From contig NZ_JAATJS010000001.1 of NCBI RefSeq assembly GCF_011777495.1, positions 62,001 through 126,000 on the forward strand: a stretch of 64,000 nucleotides of DNA, written 5' to 3'. The stretch is from Microvirga terricola. Lineage in GTDB: Bacteria > Pseudomonadota > Alphaproteobacteria > Rhizobiales > Beijerinckiaceae. The notes beneath the pieces are model-generated. The model made no database searches and was not told where the DNA came from. It saw only the letters and a list, made by a program, of their open reading frames with translations. The position numbers were made by a program, and so were the translations under genes. Below are positions 37,404 to 45,840 of the stretch, one piece after another; the first letter of the stretch is position 1, and each line of letters begins with the position of its first letter.

Positions 37404-38339
37404 ATGCAAGCTCTTTTTGTCGGCCAGACTTATATCGATGTGACGTTCCTCGCGGATGAAATTCCGACCGGCGACGACAAGACCGTCGCGCGGGATTACG
37501 CGATCTCGTTCGGCGGCAATGCCGTCACCGCCGCGTTCGCCTGCGCGAAGCTCGGCATCGTTCCCGATCTGCTTACCTCCATCGCCGACGACTGGCTCGG
37601 GCGCATGTTCATCGACATGGCAGCGAAATATGGCATTTCGGTCCATCACCGAAAGGTCGCGGAATCGTCCCTGTCCTTCATCATGCCGCGCGGCGGCAAG
37701 CGCGCCATCGTGCGCTGCCGCGACGACCATTATCTGCATCCGGTGCCGCCTCTGAACCTCGCCGGTTGCCGAGGGCTTCACCTCGATGGCCACCAGACCG
37801 ACGCGGCGATGCATTATGCGCGCACCTGCCGGGAGGCCGGCATTCTGACCTCGCTCGACGGCGGCGGCCTGCGCGAGAATACCCATGAACTTCTCGAATT
37901 CATCGACGTCGCCATCGTGGCCGAGCGTCTCTGTGAACAGATGAATCTGACGCCCTCTGAAATGTTGGGTTACCTCAAGAGTCGCGGTTGCAAGATCGGT
38001 GGCGTGACCTTGGGCGAACGCGGCCTCGTCTGGTACGACGAGACAGGCACGGAAGGAGTGTTGCCCGCCCTCGCCGTCCCGCCGGAAGCGGTGGTCGATA
38101 CGAACGGCGCAGGCGATATTTTCCACGGCGCTTATGTCTATTCGGCCATGGCGCGGCCTGAACTTCCCTGGCGGGAGCATTTCATCTTCGCCCGCGCAGC
38201 GTCAGCTTACGCCATTCAGCATCTCGGCAACGAGGCAAGCCTGCCGACGCTCGCCGACATCAAGCACACGCAAGAAACCTTTCCTGAAAATACGAGACCG
38301 GCCCCCGAGCTTCGCGTCCTACATCAAAAACGTATTTGA
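37404..38339 (+). CDS. PfkB-family carbohydrate kinase
   Basis: A 311-residue ribokinase-fold kinase. It starts LFVGQTYIDVTFLADEIPTGDDK, has the N-terminal glycine motif SFGGNAVTAAFACAKLG, and the C-terminal anion-hole/catalytic motif VVDTNGAGDIFHGAYVYS with the catalytic aspartate. Specificity cannot be read from sequence. It follows the MurNAc/GlcNAc genes on the same strand, so a sugar or sugar-acid from the same catabolic network is a reasonable guess. GTG at 37401 directly precedes the chosen ATG. It is the last gene of the sugar region; the following histidine kinase starts 83 bases on. Confidence 0.9.
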   Translation: MQALFVGQTYIDVTFLADEIPTGDDKTVARDYAISFGGNAVTAAFACAKLGIVPDLLTSIADDWLGRMFIDMAAKYGISVHHRKVAESSLSFIMPRGGKRAIVRCRDDHYLHPVPPLNLAGCRGLHLDGHQTDAAMHYARTCREAGILTSLDGGGLRENTHELLEFIDVAIVAERLCEQMNLTPSEMLGYLKSRGCKIGGVTLGERGLVWYDETGTEGVLPALAVPPEAVVDTNGAGDIFHGAYVYSAMARPELPWREHFIFARAASAYAIQHLGNEASLPTLADIKHTQETFPENTRPAPELRVLHQKRI

Positions 38340-38422
38340 AGAGCGCGGCCGAACCATCTAAGGTTGCCGCCTCACGCCCTCGCGGCGGGGACCAATCAGC
38401 GTTTTGAGCAGAGGGTGAGGCG

Positions 38423-39895
38423 GTGAGTCCTTTCCAGGAATGGGCCTCTGGACTCAACGAGTTCCGCTTGCACGCGGGCTCGCAGGACTTCGGTCTTGAA
38501 GCGCTGGCGCAGCTTCTCGAACATGTCCCCCTCGCGCTCGCGGTGACGCTCGGGCCGGAGCATCGCTGTGCGTTCGCCAACCGCATGTTTCGCTCGGCGT
38601 TTTCGGCAGACGATCAGACATATGTCGGCAAAACCGTGTCCGATATCGTAGGCGCGCGCCACGCGAAGGAGATCGCGGTTCGTCAGACGCATGTTTTCGA
38701 GACCGGGGAGACCTATGAAGTTCTCGGTCTGCCCCTCAACCTCGTTGTGGGTCACAAGACGACTTATTGGGATATTAAGCTGGTTCCCACCCGCGCGAGC
38801 GACGATCGCATCAACGGTGTTTTAGTCATCGGAGCCAATGCGACTGAACGTGTGATGGCGCAGGCAGAGGCCTGCCGCCAAGCGCGCGATGCTGCGCTTT
38901 ACAACGAGCGTCTGGCGCTTGCGGTGGAGGCGACGGAACTGGGGCTGTGGGAATGGGATGCCCGCACCGGTGAAACCTATTGGTCCGACCGCCAGAAGGA
39001 AATCTTCGGCCTTCCGCTCGATCAAAGTGCATCTTACGAGTTCTGGGCCTCAGCTCTTCACCCGGACGACCGCGACTATGTCATTGAGCGCGTGACGTCA
39101 CTGCTGGACCCGACCTCTGGAGGACGACTCGAACTTGAGCACCGACTGGTGCGTCCTGATGGCGAAGTCCTCTGGATCATCGGCCGCGGCCGGATGATGT
39201 ATGATATCAAGGATGGGGTGAAAAAACCTTCTCGTCTTATCGGCACCATTCTCGACATCACGGATCGCCGTAAGGGCGAGGAGAGCCGCAAGCTCCTCGT
39301 GCAGGAGCTGAACCATCGGGTGAAGAATCTTTTCGCCATGGCGAGCGGGATGATCGTGCTGACGGCAAAAACCGCGCACTCACCGAAGCACATGTCGGTC
39401 GTGCTGCGCGGGCGGCTCGAGGCGCTGGCCCGCGCCCATGAATTGATCCGTCCCGCCATTACCGGCGACGAGCCGGCGCCGCGCGAAACGTCCATCGACG
39501 AGATCGTTCGCGTCGTGTTAGCCCCGCATACGGATCGCGAGACACCGACGCAGATGTCGATCAGCGGAGAGGCCGTTCCCATCGGCCCACGCGCAGCGAC
39601 CAGCCTAACCCTCGTTCTCCATGAACTCGCGACCAACGCCTCTAAATATGGTGCACTGTCAGTTCATGAGGGGCAGCTTGCAATCAGCTGGGCGCACGCC
39701 GATGACGCGCTTGTTCTGCTGTGGCAGGAAGCGAATGGCCCACCGATTGAGAGCGCGCCTGCAGTAGAGGGGTTTGGCTCGCAACTGGCCCGCACGAGTG
39801 TGACGAGCCAGTTGAACGGTGCCATCGACTACGACTGGCGCCGTGACGGCTTGCGCGTGAGTCTCAAGTTGCCGCTCGACAGCCTCACCTCTTGA
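38423..39895 (+). CDS. PAS-containing HWE/HisKA_2-type sensor histidine kinase
   Basis: A 490-residue soluble sensor kinase with no membrane helix. Two PAS-like domains come first: about 25-150 (LEHVPLALAVTLGPEHRCAFANRMF) and 165-295 (LALAVEATELGLWEWDARTGETYWSD, closing LIGTILDITDRRKGE). The phosphoacceptor H is in ELNHRVKNLFAMA, typical of the HWE/HisKA_2 group found mostly in alphaproteobacteria. The ATPase N-box is HELATNASKYGALS. It starts with GTG behind GAGGGTGAGG. No response regulator or PhyR/NepR gene is adjacent, so it is an orphan here; a role in general stress or light signalling is only a possibility. Confidence 0.93.
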   Translation: MSPFQEWASGLNEFRLHAGSQDFGLEALAQLLEHVPLALAVTLGPEHRCAFANRMFRSAFSADDQTYVGKTVSDIVGARHAKEIAVRQTHVFETGETYEVLGLPLNLVVGHKTTYWDIKLVPTRASDDRINGVLVIGANATERVMAQAEACRQARDAALYNERLALAVEATELGLWEWDARTGETYWSDRQKEIFGLPLDQSASYEFWASALHPDDRDYVIERVTSLLDPTSGGRLELEHRLVRPDGEVLWIIGRGRMMYDIKDGVKKPSRLIGTILDITDRRKGEESRKLLVQELNHRVKNLFAMASGMIVLTAKTAHSPKHMSVVLRGRLEALARAHELIRPAITGDEPAPRETSIDEIVRVVLAPHTDRETPTQMSISGEAVPIGPRAATSLTLVLHELATNASKYGALSVHEGQLAISWAHADDALVLLWQEANGPPIESAPAVEGFGSQLARTSVTSQLNGAIDYDWRRDGLRVSLKLPLDSLTS

Positions 39896-39908
39896 GAGAG
39901 GCGGCGTA

Positions 39909-41492
39909 TTACGCCGCCTTCTTCTGATAATCCTTCACGTCCGAGAACTGGATGCCCTTGTAGCGGTCCATCTCGTATTGAAGGTTGAACGTGTTGGCGG
40001 CCATGAAAACCGGCGCATCATCCAAGTCCCGCGCCATCGAGGAAAGATGGCTGTCGATGAACTTGTCGAGCTCAACACGGTCTGCCGAAGTGATCCAGCG
40101 GCAGATGGTGAAGCGGGTCGGCTCGTAGTCGATGGGCAGGCCATATTCGCCGAGCAGACGCTCCTTCAGCACATCAAGCTGAAGCGCGCCGACGACGCCG
40201 ACGATAGCGCCCGAGCCGTCCTGCGGAATGAAGAGCTGCACGACGCCCTCCTCCGCCATCTGCTGCAGGGCCTCACGCAGCTTCTTCGCCTTCATGGCAT
40301 CCTGCAGCTTGATACGGCGCAGGATTTCAGGCGCGAAGCTCGGGACGCCGCGAAACACGATATCCTCGCCCTCGGTGAGCGTGTCGCCGATGCGCAGCGT
40401 GCCATGGTTGGGGATGCCCACCACGTCTCCCGCCCACGCTTCGTCCGCGATGGCGCGGTCTTGCGCGAAGAAGAACTGTGGCGTGTTGAGGCTCATGGGC
40501 TTGCCCGTGCGCACGAGCTTCGCCTTCATGCCGCGCTGGAGCTTGCCCGAGCAGATGCGCATGAAGGCGATGCGGTCGCGATGGTTCGGGTCCATGTTCG
40601 CCTGGATCTTGAACACGAACCCCGACATCTTGGCCTCGCCGGCCTCGACAAGGCGCTTGTCGGCCTCCTGCCCGCGCGGCGGCGGCGCATAGGCTGCCAT
40701 GGCGTCGATGAGATCGCGCACGCCGAAATTACGCAGCGCACTGCCGAAGAAGACCGGCGTGAGATGGCCTTCGCGGAACGCCGTGAGGTCGAAGGGCTTG
40801 CAGGCTTCTTGCGCGAGCGACACTTCCTCGAGCCAGGCGTCCGCCTCTTCCGGCGGCAGCAGGGCCGTCAGCGTCGGATCATCCGGCCCTGAGACCGGCG
40901 TCAACTCGTCATCCGTGTCGATACGGCGCACGAGGTTGCGGCTGAGATCGAACGTGCCCGCAAAGGTGCGGCCCTGGCTGATCGGCCAGGTAACGGGAGA
41001 CGTGTCGAGCGCCAGCGTCTTCTCGATCTCGTCGAGCAGATCGAAGGGGTTGCGCGCCTCGCGGTCCATCTTGTTGATGAAGGTCACGATGGGGATGTCG
41101 CGCATGCGGCAGACCTCGAAGAGCTTGCGCGTGCGCGCCTCGATGCCCTTCGCCGCGTCGATGACCATGATCGCGGAATCGACGGCCGTCAGCGTGCGAT
41201 AGGTGTCCTCCGAGAAGTCCTCGTGGCCCGGCGTGTCCAGCAGGTTGAAGACGCAATCGCCGTATTCGAACGTCATGACCGAGGTCACGACCGAAATGCC
41301 GCGCTCCTTTTCGATGCCCATCCAGTCGGAGCGGGTGGAGACCCGGTTCTTTTTGGCCTTGACCTCGCCCGCGAGCTGGATCGCGCCTCCGAACAGCAAA
41401 AGCTTCTCGGTGAGCGTGGTCTTACCCGCGTCGGGGTGCGAGATGATGGCAAAGGTACGGCGGCGGCGGACGGGCGCCGGAAGATCAGTCAT
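39909..41492 (-). CDS. prfC: Peptide chain release factor 3
   Basis: A 527-residue translational GTPase that recycles RF1/RF2 from the ribosome. G1 is AIISHPDAGKTTLTEKLL, the switch-I/G2 region is RGISVVTSVMTFEY, G3 is DTPGHEDFSEDTYR and G4 is FINKMDREARNP. Length and the C-terminal YEPTRFTICRWI region agree with RF3 rather than EF-G or BipA. Its stop codon lies within a GC-rich inverted repeat (GGCGGCG-TAATA-CGCCGCC) shared with the convergent histidine kinase gene; no clear T-run follows. Confidence 0.97.
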   Translation of the reverse strand: MTDLPAPVRRRRTFAIISHPDAGKTTLTEKLLLFGGAIQLAGEVKAKKNRVSTRSDWMGIEKERGISVVTSVMTFEYGDCVFNLLDTPGHEDFSEDTYRTLTAVDSAIMVIDAAKGIEARTRKLFEVCRMRDIPIVTFINKMDREARNPFDLLDEIEKTLALDTSPVTWPISQGRTFAGTFDLSRNLVRRIDTDDELTPVSGPDDPTLTALLPPEEADAWLEEVSLAQEACKPFDLTAFREGHLTPVFFGSALRNFGVRDLIDAMAAYAPPPRGQEADKRLVEAGEAKMSGFVFKIQANMDPNHRDRIAFMRICSGKLQRGMKAKLVRTGKPMSLNTPQFFFAQDRAIADEAWAGDVVGIPNHGTLRIGDTLTEGEDIVFRGVPSFAPEILRRIKLQDAMKAKKLREALQQMAEEGVVQLFIPQDGSGAIVGVVGALQLDVLKERLLGEYGLPIDYEPTRFTICRWITSADRVELDKFIDSHLSSMARDLDDAPVFMAANTFNLQYEMDRYKGIQFSDVKDYQKKAA

Positions 41493-41620
41493 GGCTTTCC
41501 GGGGTCTCTCGAACAGGCGGTGAAGGCGGGGGCAAGACGCCGCAGCGCTACCCTCTTACGTCGTGGGAGTTTTCAAACCATATTGTCGGTTCCCGTCAAC
41601 AACGAAAAGGAGGTGATCAA

Positions 41621-41695
41621 GTGTCTCATTGTCCTATCCTGCGGTTCCCGGTTGCCGTGACCTTGATCCTGGCCTCTGCCGAGATTGGTGCGTAA
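41621..41695 (+). CDS. Candidate 24-residue small protein or leader peptide with ideal Shine-Dalgarno
   Basis: A GTG-initiated ORF of 24 codons ending in TAA, encoding a peptide that starts MSHCPILRFPVAV and ends ILASAEIGA. Directly upstream is AAAAGGAGGTGATC, fully complementary to the 3' end of 16S rRNA, six bases before the start. The peptide has a hydrophobic middle long enough to insert in a membrane. Two hairpins follow the stop, the second a strong terminator, so the unit looks like a complete mini-transcript. No gene follows on this strand for over 10 kb, so classic attenuation of a downstream gene is unlikely. Not recognised as a known family; a small membrane peptide or dual-function sRNA are options. 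Confidence 0.45.
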   Translation: MSHCPILRFPVAVTLILASAEIGA

Positions 41696-41739
41696 CGCAC
41701 ATAAGGGGCGGCCCCAACCGGGCCGCGGACCGACAATGG

Positions 41740-41771
41740 AAAGGCCGCCGCGACAGGCGGCCTTTCTTTTT
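41740..41771. terminator. Rho-independent terminator, probably bidirectional
   Basis: AAAGGCCGCC (41740-41749), loop GCGACA, GGCGGCCTTT (41756-41765), then CTTTTT on the plus strand. The stem starts with AAA, so the minus strand also gets a short T-run after it. It ends the small plus-strand transcript and the aspartoacylase-like gene arriving from the other side (stop at 41775). A second, 7-bp hairpin GCGGCCC/GGGCCGC lies at 41708-41726. Confidence 0.85.
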
Positions 41772-41774
41772 GGC

Positions 41775-42890
41775 TCAGGCACTCAAGAGCTTGCCCGTAC
41801 GCCGGGCATCGGTGCCCGCGACTTTGGCGAGGCGCATGCCCTTCGTGGCAAACCGGAGCAGAATGCGCGCGAACATCACACCATCGGCTTCGCTGCGCGC
41901 TGGGGTCACGTCGCCGGTCAGTGGGTCGATGATTTCGGCGATTACATCGCCTGCCTTCACCCGTGCGCCGGGCTCGGCGCGAAACACCACCATTCCGGTC
42001 GCAGGCGACGGGACGGGCTCGGACGCGGCAAGCGGAGTCGGCGTGCAGAGCGCCTGTCGGACGGCGGGAGCCTCCCCGGCCACCACGCCGCGCAAAGTCA
42101 GGTAGGCGAGCACGGCGGCGGCATCGGCTTTCGCGAATTCATGGGTGACATCGCCCTCGCCCCGGAATTCGAGCGTCGTGGAATGGCAGCCGAACGGAAT
42201 CGGATGCTCAGGGAAGCGGTCCGCCAGCTCGGCCCAGGGACGGCTGCAAGCCTCGTCGAACGGATCATCACCGGATTCATCTGCCAGCAGGAAGGCATGG
42301 GCGCCCAGCAGAGCGGAGAGCGGAGCGAACTCCTCCGCCGAGCGCGTATGCGAATAAAGATGCACCACGGCCTCGGAATCGCAGTGCATGTCGAGCACCA
42401 CATCTGCCTCGATGGCGAGGCCGAGCAGGGTCTTCTTGAGAACGTCCGCGGCATTGTGGGTCGGCCACGCAGCCAGCTCCGCGCTCATAGCCTCGCGGAT
42501 CAGGCGGACATTCGCCTGCCCGTCCTTCGTCAGCTTGCCCTTGATGCGCTCCGCGACCTTGGGGACCAGATAGGCATAGCCGCGGTTGAAATTCATGCCA
42601 TTCGAGAGATCGAACCGGCCAACCGGCTCGCCCAGAACCTTCTGAGCCAACCCGATGGGATTGGCCGACGGCACGAGAATGATCTCGCCCTTGATCCGCC
42701 CTTCCGCCTCGAGCGCCTTGAAACGCTCGCGCAGGTGGTGCGCCGCAATCATGCCGGGGATCTCATCCGCGTGGAGGGCGGCCTGGATATAGACCTTTGG
42801 GCGCGCGCCCGCCTCGCCGAAGCGATGAACCGTAAGGGAGAGGTTCGCGCCGGGCGCGAGCGGGGAAAGGGCGATCTGTTCTGTTTTCAT
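41775..42890 (-). CDS. Succinylglutamate desuccinylase / aspartoacylase-family metallohydrolase
   Basis: A 371-residue M14-like zinc hydrolase of the AstE/AspA family. The zinc-binding HADEIPG (H-x-x-E) lies near residue 39 and the third zinc histidine is in VVLDMHCDSEAVVHLY; the NFNRGYAYL segment is also typical. A C-terminal biotinyl/lipoyl-like beta domain (PSPATGMVVFRAEPGARVKAGDVIAEIID) is seen in relatives annotated as ectoine-degradation or deacylating enzymes. The substrate is an N-acyl amino acid or amide of unknown identity. Start at MKTEQIALSP; the upstream open frame is 3'-part antisense sequence of glk. Probably cotranscribed behind glk. Confidence 0.85.
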   Translation of the reverse strand: MKTEQIALSPLAPGANLSLTVHRFGEAGARPKVYIQAALHADEIPGMIAAHHLRERFKALEAEGRIKGEIILVPSANPIGLAQKVLGEPVGRFDLSNGMNFNRGYAYLVPKVAERIKGKLTKDGQANVRLIREAMSAELAAWPTHNAADVLKKTLLGLAIEADVVLDMHCDSEAVVHLYSHTRSAEEFAPLSALLGAHAFLLADESGDDPFDEACSRPWAELADRFPEHPIPFGCHSTTLEFRGEGDVTHEFAKADAAAVLAYLTLRGVVAGEAPAVRQALCTPTPLAASEPVPSPATGMVVFRAEPGARVKAGDVIAEIIDPLTGDVTPARSEADGVMFARILLRFATKGMRLAKVAGTDARRTGKLLSA

Positions 42891-42973
42891 GATGACCGGT
42901 GGGAGATGGCCTGAGGCGATAGGAGTGCCCGGATTACCAGCGCCCTGCCCTCTTGAACAGACCAAAGCCCTGT

Positions 42974-43972
42974 TCAGGCAGCGCTCCACCCCTGCGACTT
43001 GAACACGAAACGCCGCGGATTGGTGACCAAAGCCGCCAGTCCCTCAAGGGCGGGTTCGGCATGGACGATGACGAAGACAGGCACCTTCTTGGCCCAGCCT
43101 TCGTGAGGCGCCTTGTGGTCGAACGCCTCGCGGAAGCTGCCCTTCTGCAGGATATCGACCATGCGGGGCGCAATGCCCCCGGCAATGAACACGCCTCCCG
43201 AAGCCTCGAAGGTCAGGGCCAAATCGCCTGCAAACCGCCCAAGCCAGCGCGCGAAGAGATCGAGCACATCGACAGCGAGCGCATCGCCATGGCGGGCCGC
43301 CGCCAGAACGTCGTTGGGCATGGTGTAGGGGCAAGCGACCCCACGATGCGCGGCCAGGGCCTTCGCAAGGCGGAAGATGCCGGGACCGGAGAGAACGACC
43401 TCCGCAGTCACCCGTCCGCCAACGCGCTCCAGATGCGGCCATAGCGCCATTTCATCCTGAGTTGCCGGGCCGAATTCGGCATGGCCTGCCTCCGTCGCCA
43501 GAATTGCCAGACGGTCCTCCACAGGCGCGAGAGCCGCCACGCCGAAGCCTGTCCCCGGACCTAAGACGACCCGCGTCCCGCCCGTGACCGGCGCAACCGC
43601 GCCCAACGGCGCCAGGTCTCCTGCGGCGGCATCCAGCGTCGTCACCGAGGCTGCAACAGGCGTGTAGTCATTCACCAGCGTCACACGCTCCAACCCGAAG
43701 GCTGCGCCGATGGCCTTGGCGTCGATGGTCCATTGCGCATTCGTCAGGCGGATGACCGACGCATCGACCCGGGTTGCGACCGCGATCATGGCCGAGCGTG
43801 GCGCAGGACCCTCATAGGCCTTGAGCGCAATCCTGATCGCCTCCACCGGATCGGGCGTGTGCGCAGTCAGAGCGCGCGGCAGAAGCTGAACGGGCTCTCC
43901 AGGCGCAGGCAAAATGGCAAAGCGCGCATTGGTGCCCCCAATATCGCCCAGCAGAACGGGAAACGCGAACAT
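42974..43972 (-). CDS. glk: Glucokinase (proteobacterial Glk family)
   Basis: A 332-residue glucokinase of the Glk (not ROK) family. Phosphate-1 is LLGDIGGTNARFAIL, the sugar-binding VNDYTPVAASV and GPGTGFGVAAL segments are present, and EAGHAEFGP carries the conserved glutamate. The adenosine region is GGVFIAGGIAPRMVDIL. It converts free glucose to glucose-6-phosphate. It is 57 bases downstream of the GH15 gene on the same strand, so glucose freed by the predicted trehalase would be phosphorylated directly by the next gene product. Confidence 0.95.
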   Translation of the reverse strand: MFAFPVLLGDIGGTNARFAILPAPGEPVQLLPRALTAHTPDPVEAIRIALKAYEGPAPRSAMIAVATRVDASVIRLTNAQWTIDAKAIGAAFGLERVTLVNDYTPVAASVTTLDAAAGDLAPLGAVAPVTGGTRVVLGPGTGFGVAALAPVEDRLAILATEAGHAEFGPATQDEMALWPHLERVGGRVTAEVVLSGPGIFRLAKALAAHRGVACPYTMPNDVLAAARHGDALAVDVLDLFARWLGRFAGDLALTFEASGGVFIAGGIAPRMVDILQKGSFREAFDHKAPHEGWAKKVPVFVIVHAEPALEGLAALVTNPRRFVFKSQGWSAA

Positions 43973-44029
43973 CGGACCTTATCGACCTTTTGCTTCTCAA
44001 CGCCTGAGCCAGGACCGCGCCCTGAAAGT

Positions 44030-45838
44030 TCAGAACGCTTCCTCCCAGCTTCGGCTCAGGCGCACGGCAGAATTGATGAGACCCACCATAGAGTAGGTCT
44101 GCGGAAAGTTGCCCCATAACTCGCCGGTCGTGAAGTCGGCATCTTCCGAAAAGAGGCCGAAAGAATTGCGAAGAGCCAGGATATGCTCGAACAATTCACA
44201 GGCTTCCTGCTTTCGCCCGATGGTGTTGAGGGCATCCACATACCAGAAGCCGCAGATCATGAAGGCGTTGTGCATCAGGCCGAAATCGTCCTCGATATCG
44301 TAGCGCAGAAGCAGGTTTCCGCGGCGCAAGACCTTTCCCACCGCCTCGACGGTCGCAATGAAGCGCGGATCGTCCGGTGCCACGAAATTGAGTTCGGCCA
44401 GAAGCAGAAGCGTCGCATCGAGGTCGTCGCCGTCGAAGGAGGAGACGAACGTGCCCTTTCGCGGGTTGAAGGCACGCTCATCGATAATCGTGTGCATCCG
44501 GTCGGCCTGTTCCCGCCAAAAGGCGGCGCGATCCGCGCGCTCCATGGCAAGCGCGATCTTGGCAAGGCGATCGCAGGCTGCCCAACACATCACGCTCGGA
44601 AAGGTATGCACGGCCGCTTTCGTGCGCAGTTCCCAGGGGCCGGCGTCAGGCTGGTCGAATACCTCAATAGCCCGGCGTCCGAGTTGCTCGAGATGCTTGA
44701 ACAAAGCCCGGTTGCCCGTGCGGATGAGACGTTTGTCGAGAAAGGCGTGTGTGGAAGCCAGGACGATACTGCCATAAGCATCGTTCTGGATCTGTGTGTA
44801 GGCCGCGTTTCCGACGCGAACCGGTCCCATGCCCCGATAGCCTGCGAGCGCGGTTGCCTCGCGCTCTTCGAGAGCGGTCGACCGGGTGATACTGAAGAGT
44901 GGCGGCATATCCTTCTGCTCCGGCTGCATCTCGTCATCGTCGGCGATGTTGGTGATGTAGGTGAGATATTCCTCCATGGTCTTCGTCGTACCGAGCCGGT
45001 TGAGCGCCTGGATGACGAAATAGGCGTCCCGCAGCCAGCAATAGCGATAATCCCAATTGCGCTGCGTATGCGGCGCTTCCGGCACCGATGTGGTCAGCGC
45101 CGCAACGATGGCGCCCGTTTCCTCAAAATTGCAGAGCTTGAGCGTGATGGCCGCGCGGATCACGGCTTCCTGCCAGTCGAACGGAATTGACAGGGACCGC
45201 ACCCAGTCGCGCCAGAAATCAATCGTCTTGTCGAGGAATTCCCGCGCCGTGGCATCGGCATCGGAGCGCAAGGGCTCGTCCTCGCCGAAGAAGAGCGACA
45301 TGGGACGCTCGACGACGAAGGGACGTTCCTCATGCACATAGGACACCGGCGCATCCGTCGTCATCCTGAGCGAGCGCCCCGGCCCCACGAAGCGCAAATG
45401 GTTGCTGCCACGCGTCAGATTGGGTTGAAACGAGCCCCATTCGAAGTGCGGCCGAAGCCTGACGCGGATGCGTGGGCGCCCCTTGATCGGATTGACGCGG
45501 CGAACGAGTTGCGGCGGGCGAAAGGTGCGGTCGAAATATTTGAACCGCGGAACAAAATCGGTGATCTCGAGGATATTGCCGTAGGCATCCGTCATGCGCG
45601 ACACGAGAACCGCGGTGTTCTGCAGGTAGCTCTGTTCACAACTGACCATGCCGATCTGATCGATGGCGAAGACTCCGCGCTGATCGTCATCGCTACGGTC
45701 CTCCGGGCTATCGAGCAGTGCCGAGAGAACCGGGTCGCCGTCAAATCGTGGAAAACAACTCCAGACAATCTGCGCGCGACGATCGACCAAGGCGGCGATC
45801 ATGCAATTACCGATGACGGCAAGATCAAGTGAACCCAT
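44030..45838 (-). CDS. Glycoside hydrolase family 15 enzyme, likely trehalase
   Basis: A 602-residue GH15 protein with no signal peptide. The N-terminal beta-sandwich starts DLAVIGNCMIAALVDRRAQIVWSCFPRFDGDP, typical of bacterial GH15. The (alpha/alpha)6 barrel contains NWDYRYCWLRDA, the candidate catalytic acid glutamate in GPWELRTK, and the candidate base glutamate in TTGELWGNFPQTYS. The family includes glucoamylases, glucodextranases and bacterial trehalases. Its start is 2 bases from the otsB stop and it precedes glk, so a cytoplasmic trehalase that recycles trehalose is the best guess. It could instead act on maltose-type sugars. Confidence 0.9.
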   Translation of the reverse strand: MGSLDLAVIGNCMIAALVDRRAQIVWSCFPRFDGDPVLSALLDSPEDRSDDDQRGVFAIDQIGMVSCEQSYLQNTAVLVSRMTDAYGNILEITDFVPRFKYFDRTFRPPQLVRRVNPIKGRPRIRVRLRPHFEWGSFQPNLTRGSNHLRFVGPGRSLRMTTDAPVSYVHEERPFVVERPMSLFFGEDEPLRSDADATAREFLDKTIDFWRDWVRSLSIPFDWQEAVIRAAITLKLCNFEETGAIVAALTTSVPEAPHTQRNWDYRYCWLRDAYFVIQALNRLGTTKTMEEYLTYITNIADDDEMQPEQKDMPPLFSITRSTALEEREATALAGYRGMGPVRVGNAAYTQIQNDAYGSIVLASTHAFLDKRLIRTGNRALFKHLEQLGRRAIEVFDQPDAGPWELRTKAAVHTFPSVMCWAACDRLAKIALAMERADRAAFWREQADRMHTIIDERAFNPRKGTFVSSFDGDDLDATLLLLAELNFVAPDDPRFIATVEAVGKVLRRGNLLLRYDIEDDFGLMHNAFMICGFWYVDALNTIGRKQEACELFEHILALRNSFGLFSEDADFTTGELWGNFPQTYSMVGLINSAVRLSRSWEEAF

Positions 45839-45840
45839 GT

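Noticed and set aside
39900..39922. GC-rich inverted repeat at the end of prfC as a terminator
   Set aside because: The stem is good, but neither strand has a T-run after it, so it was not listed as a terminator.
41604..41617. Possible remnant of a 16S rRNA 3' end (AAGGAGGTGATC is its reverse complement)
   Set aside because: The match ends after GATC, no other conserved 16S sequence is near, and the position fits a ribosome-binding site for the 24-codon ORF.
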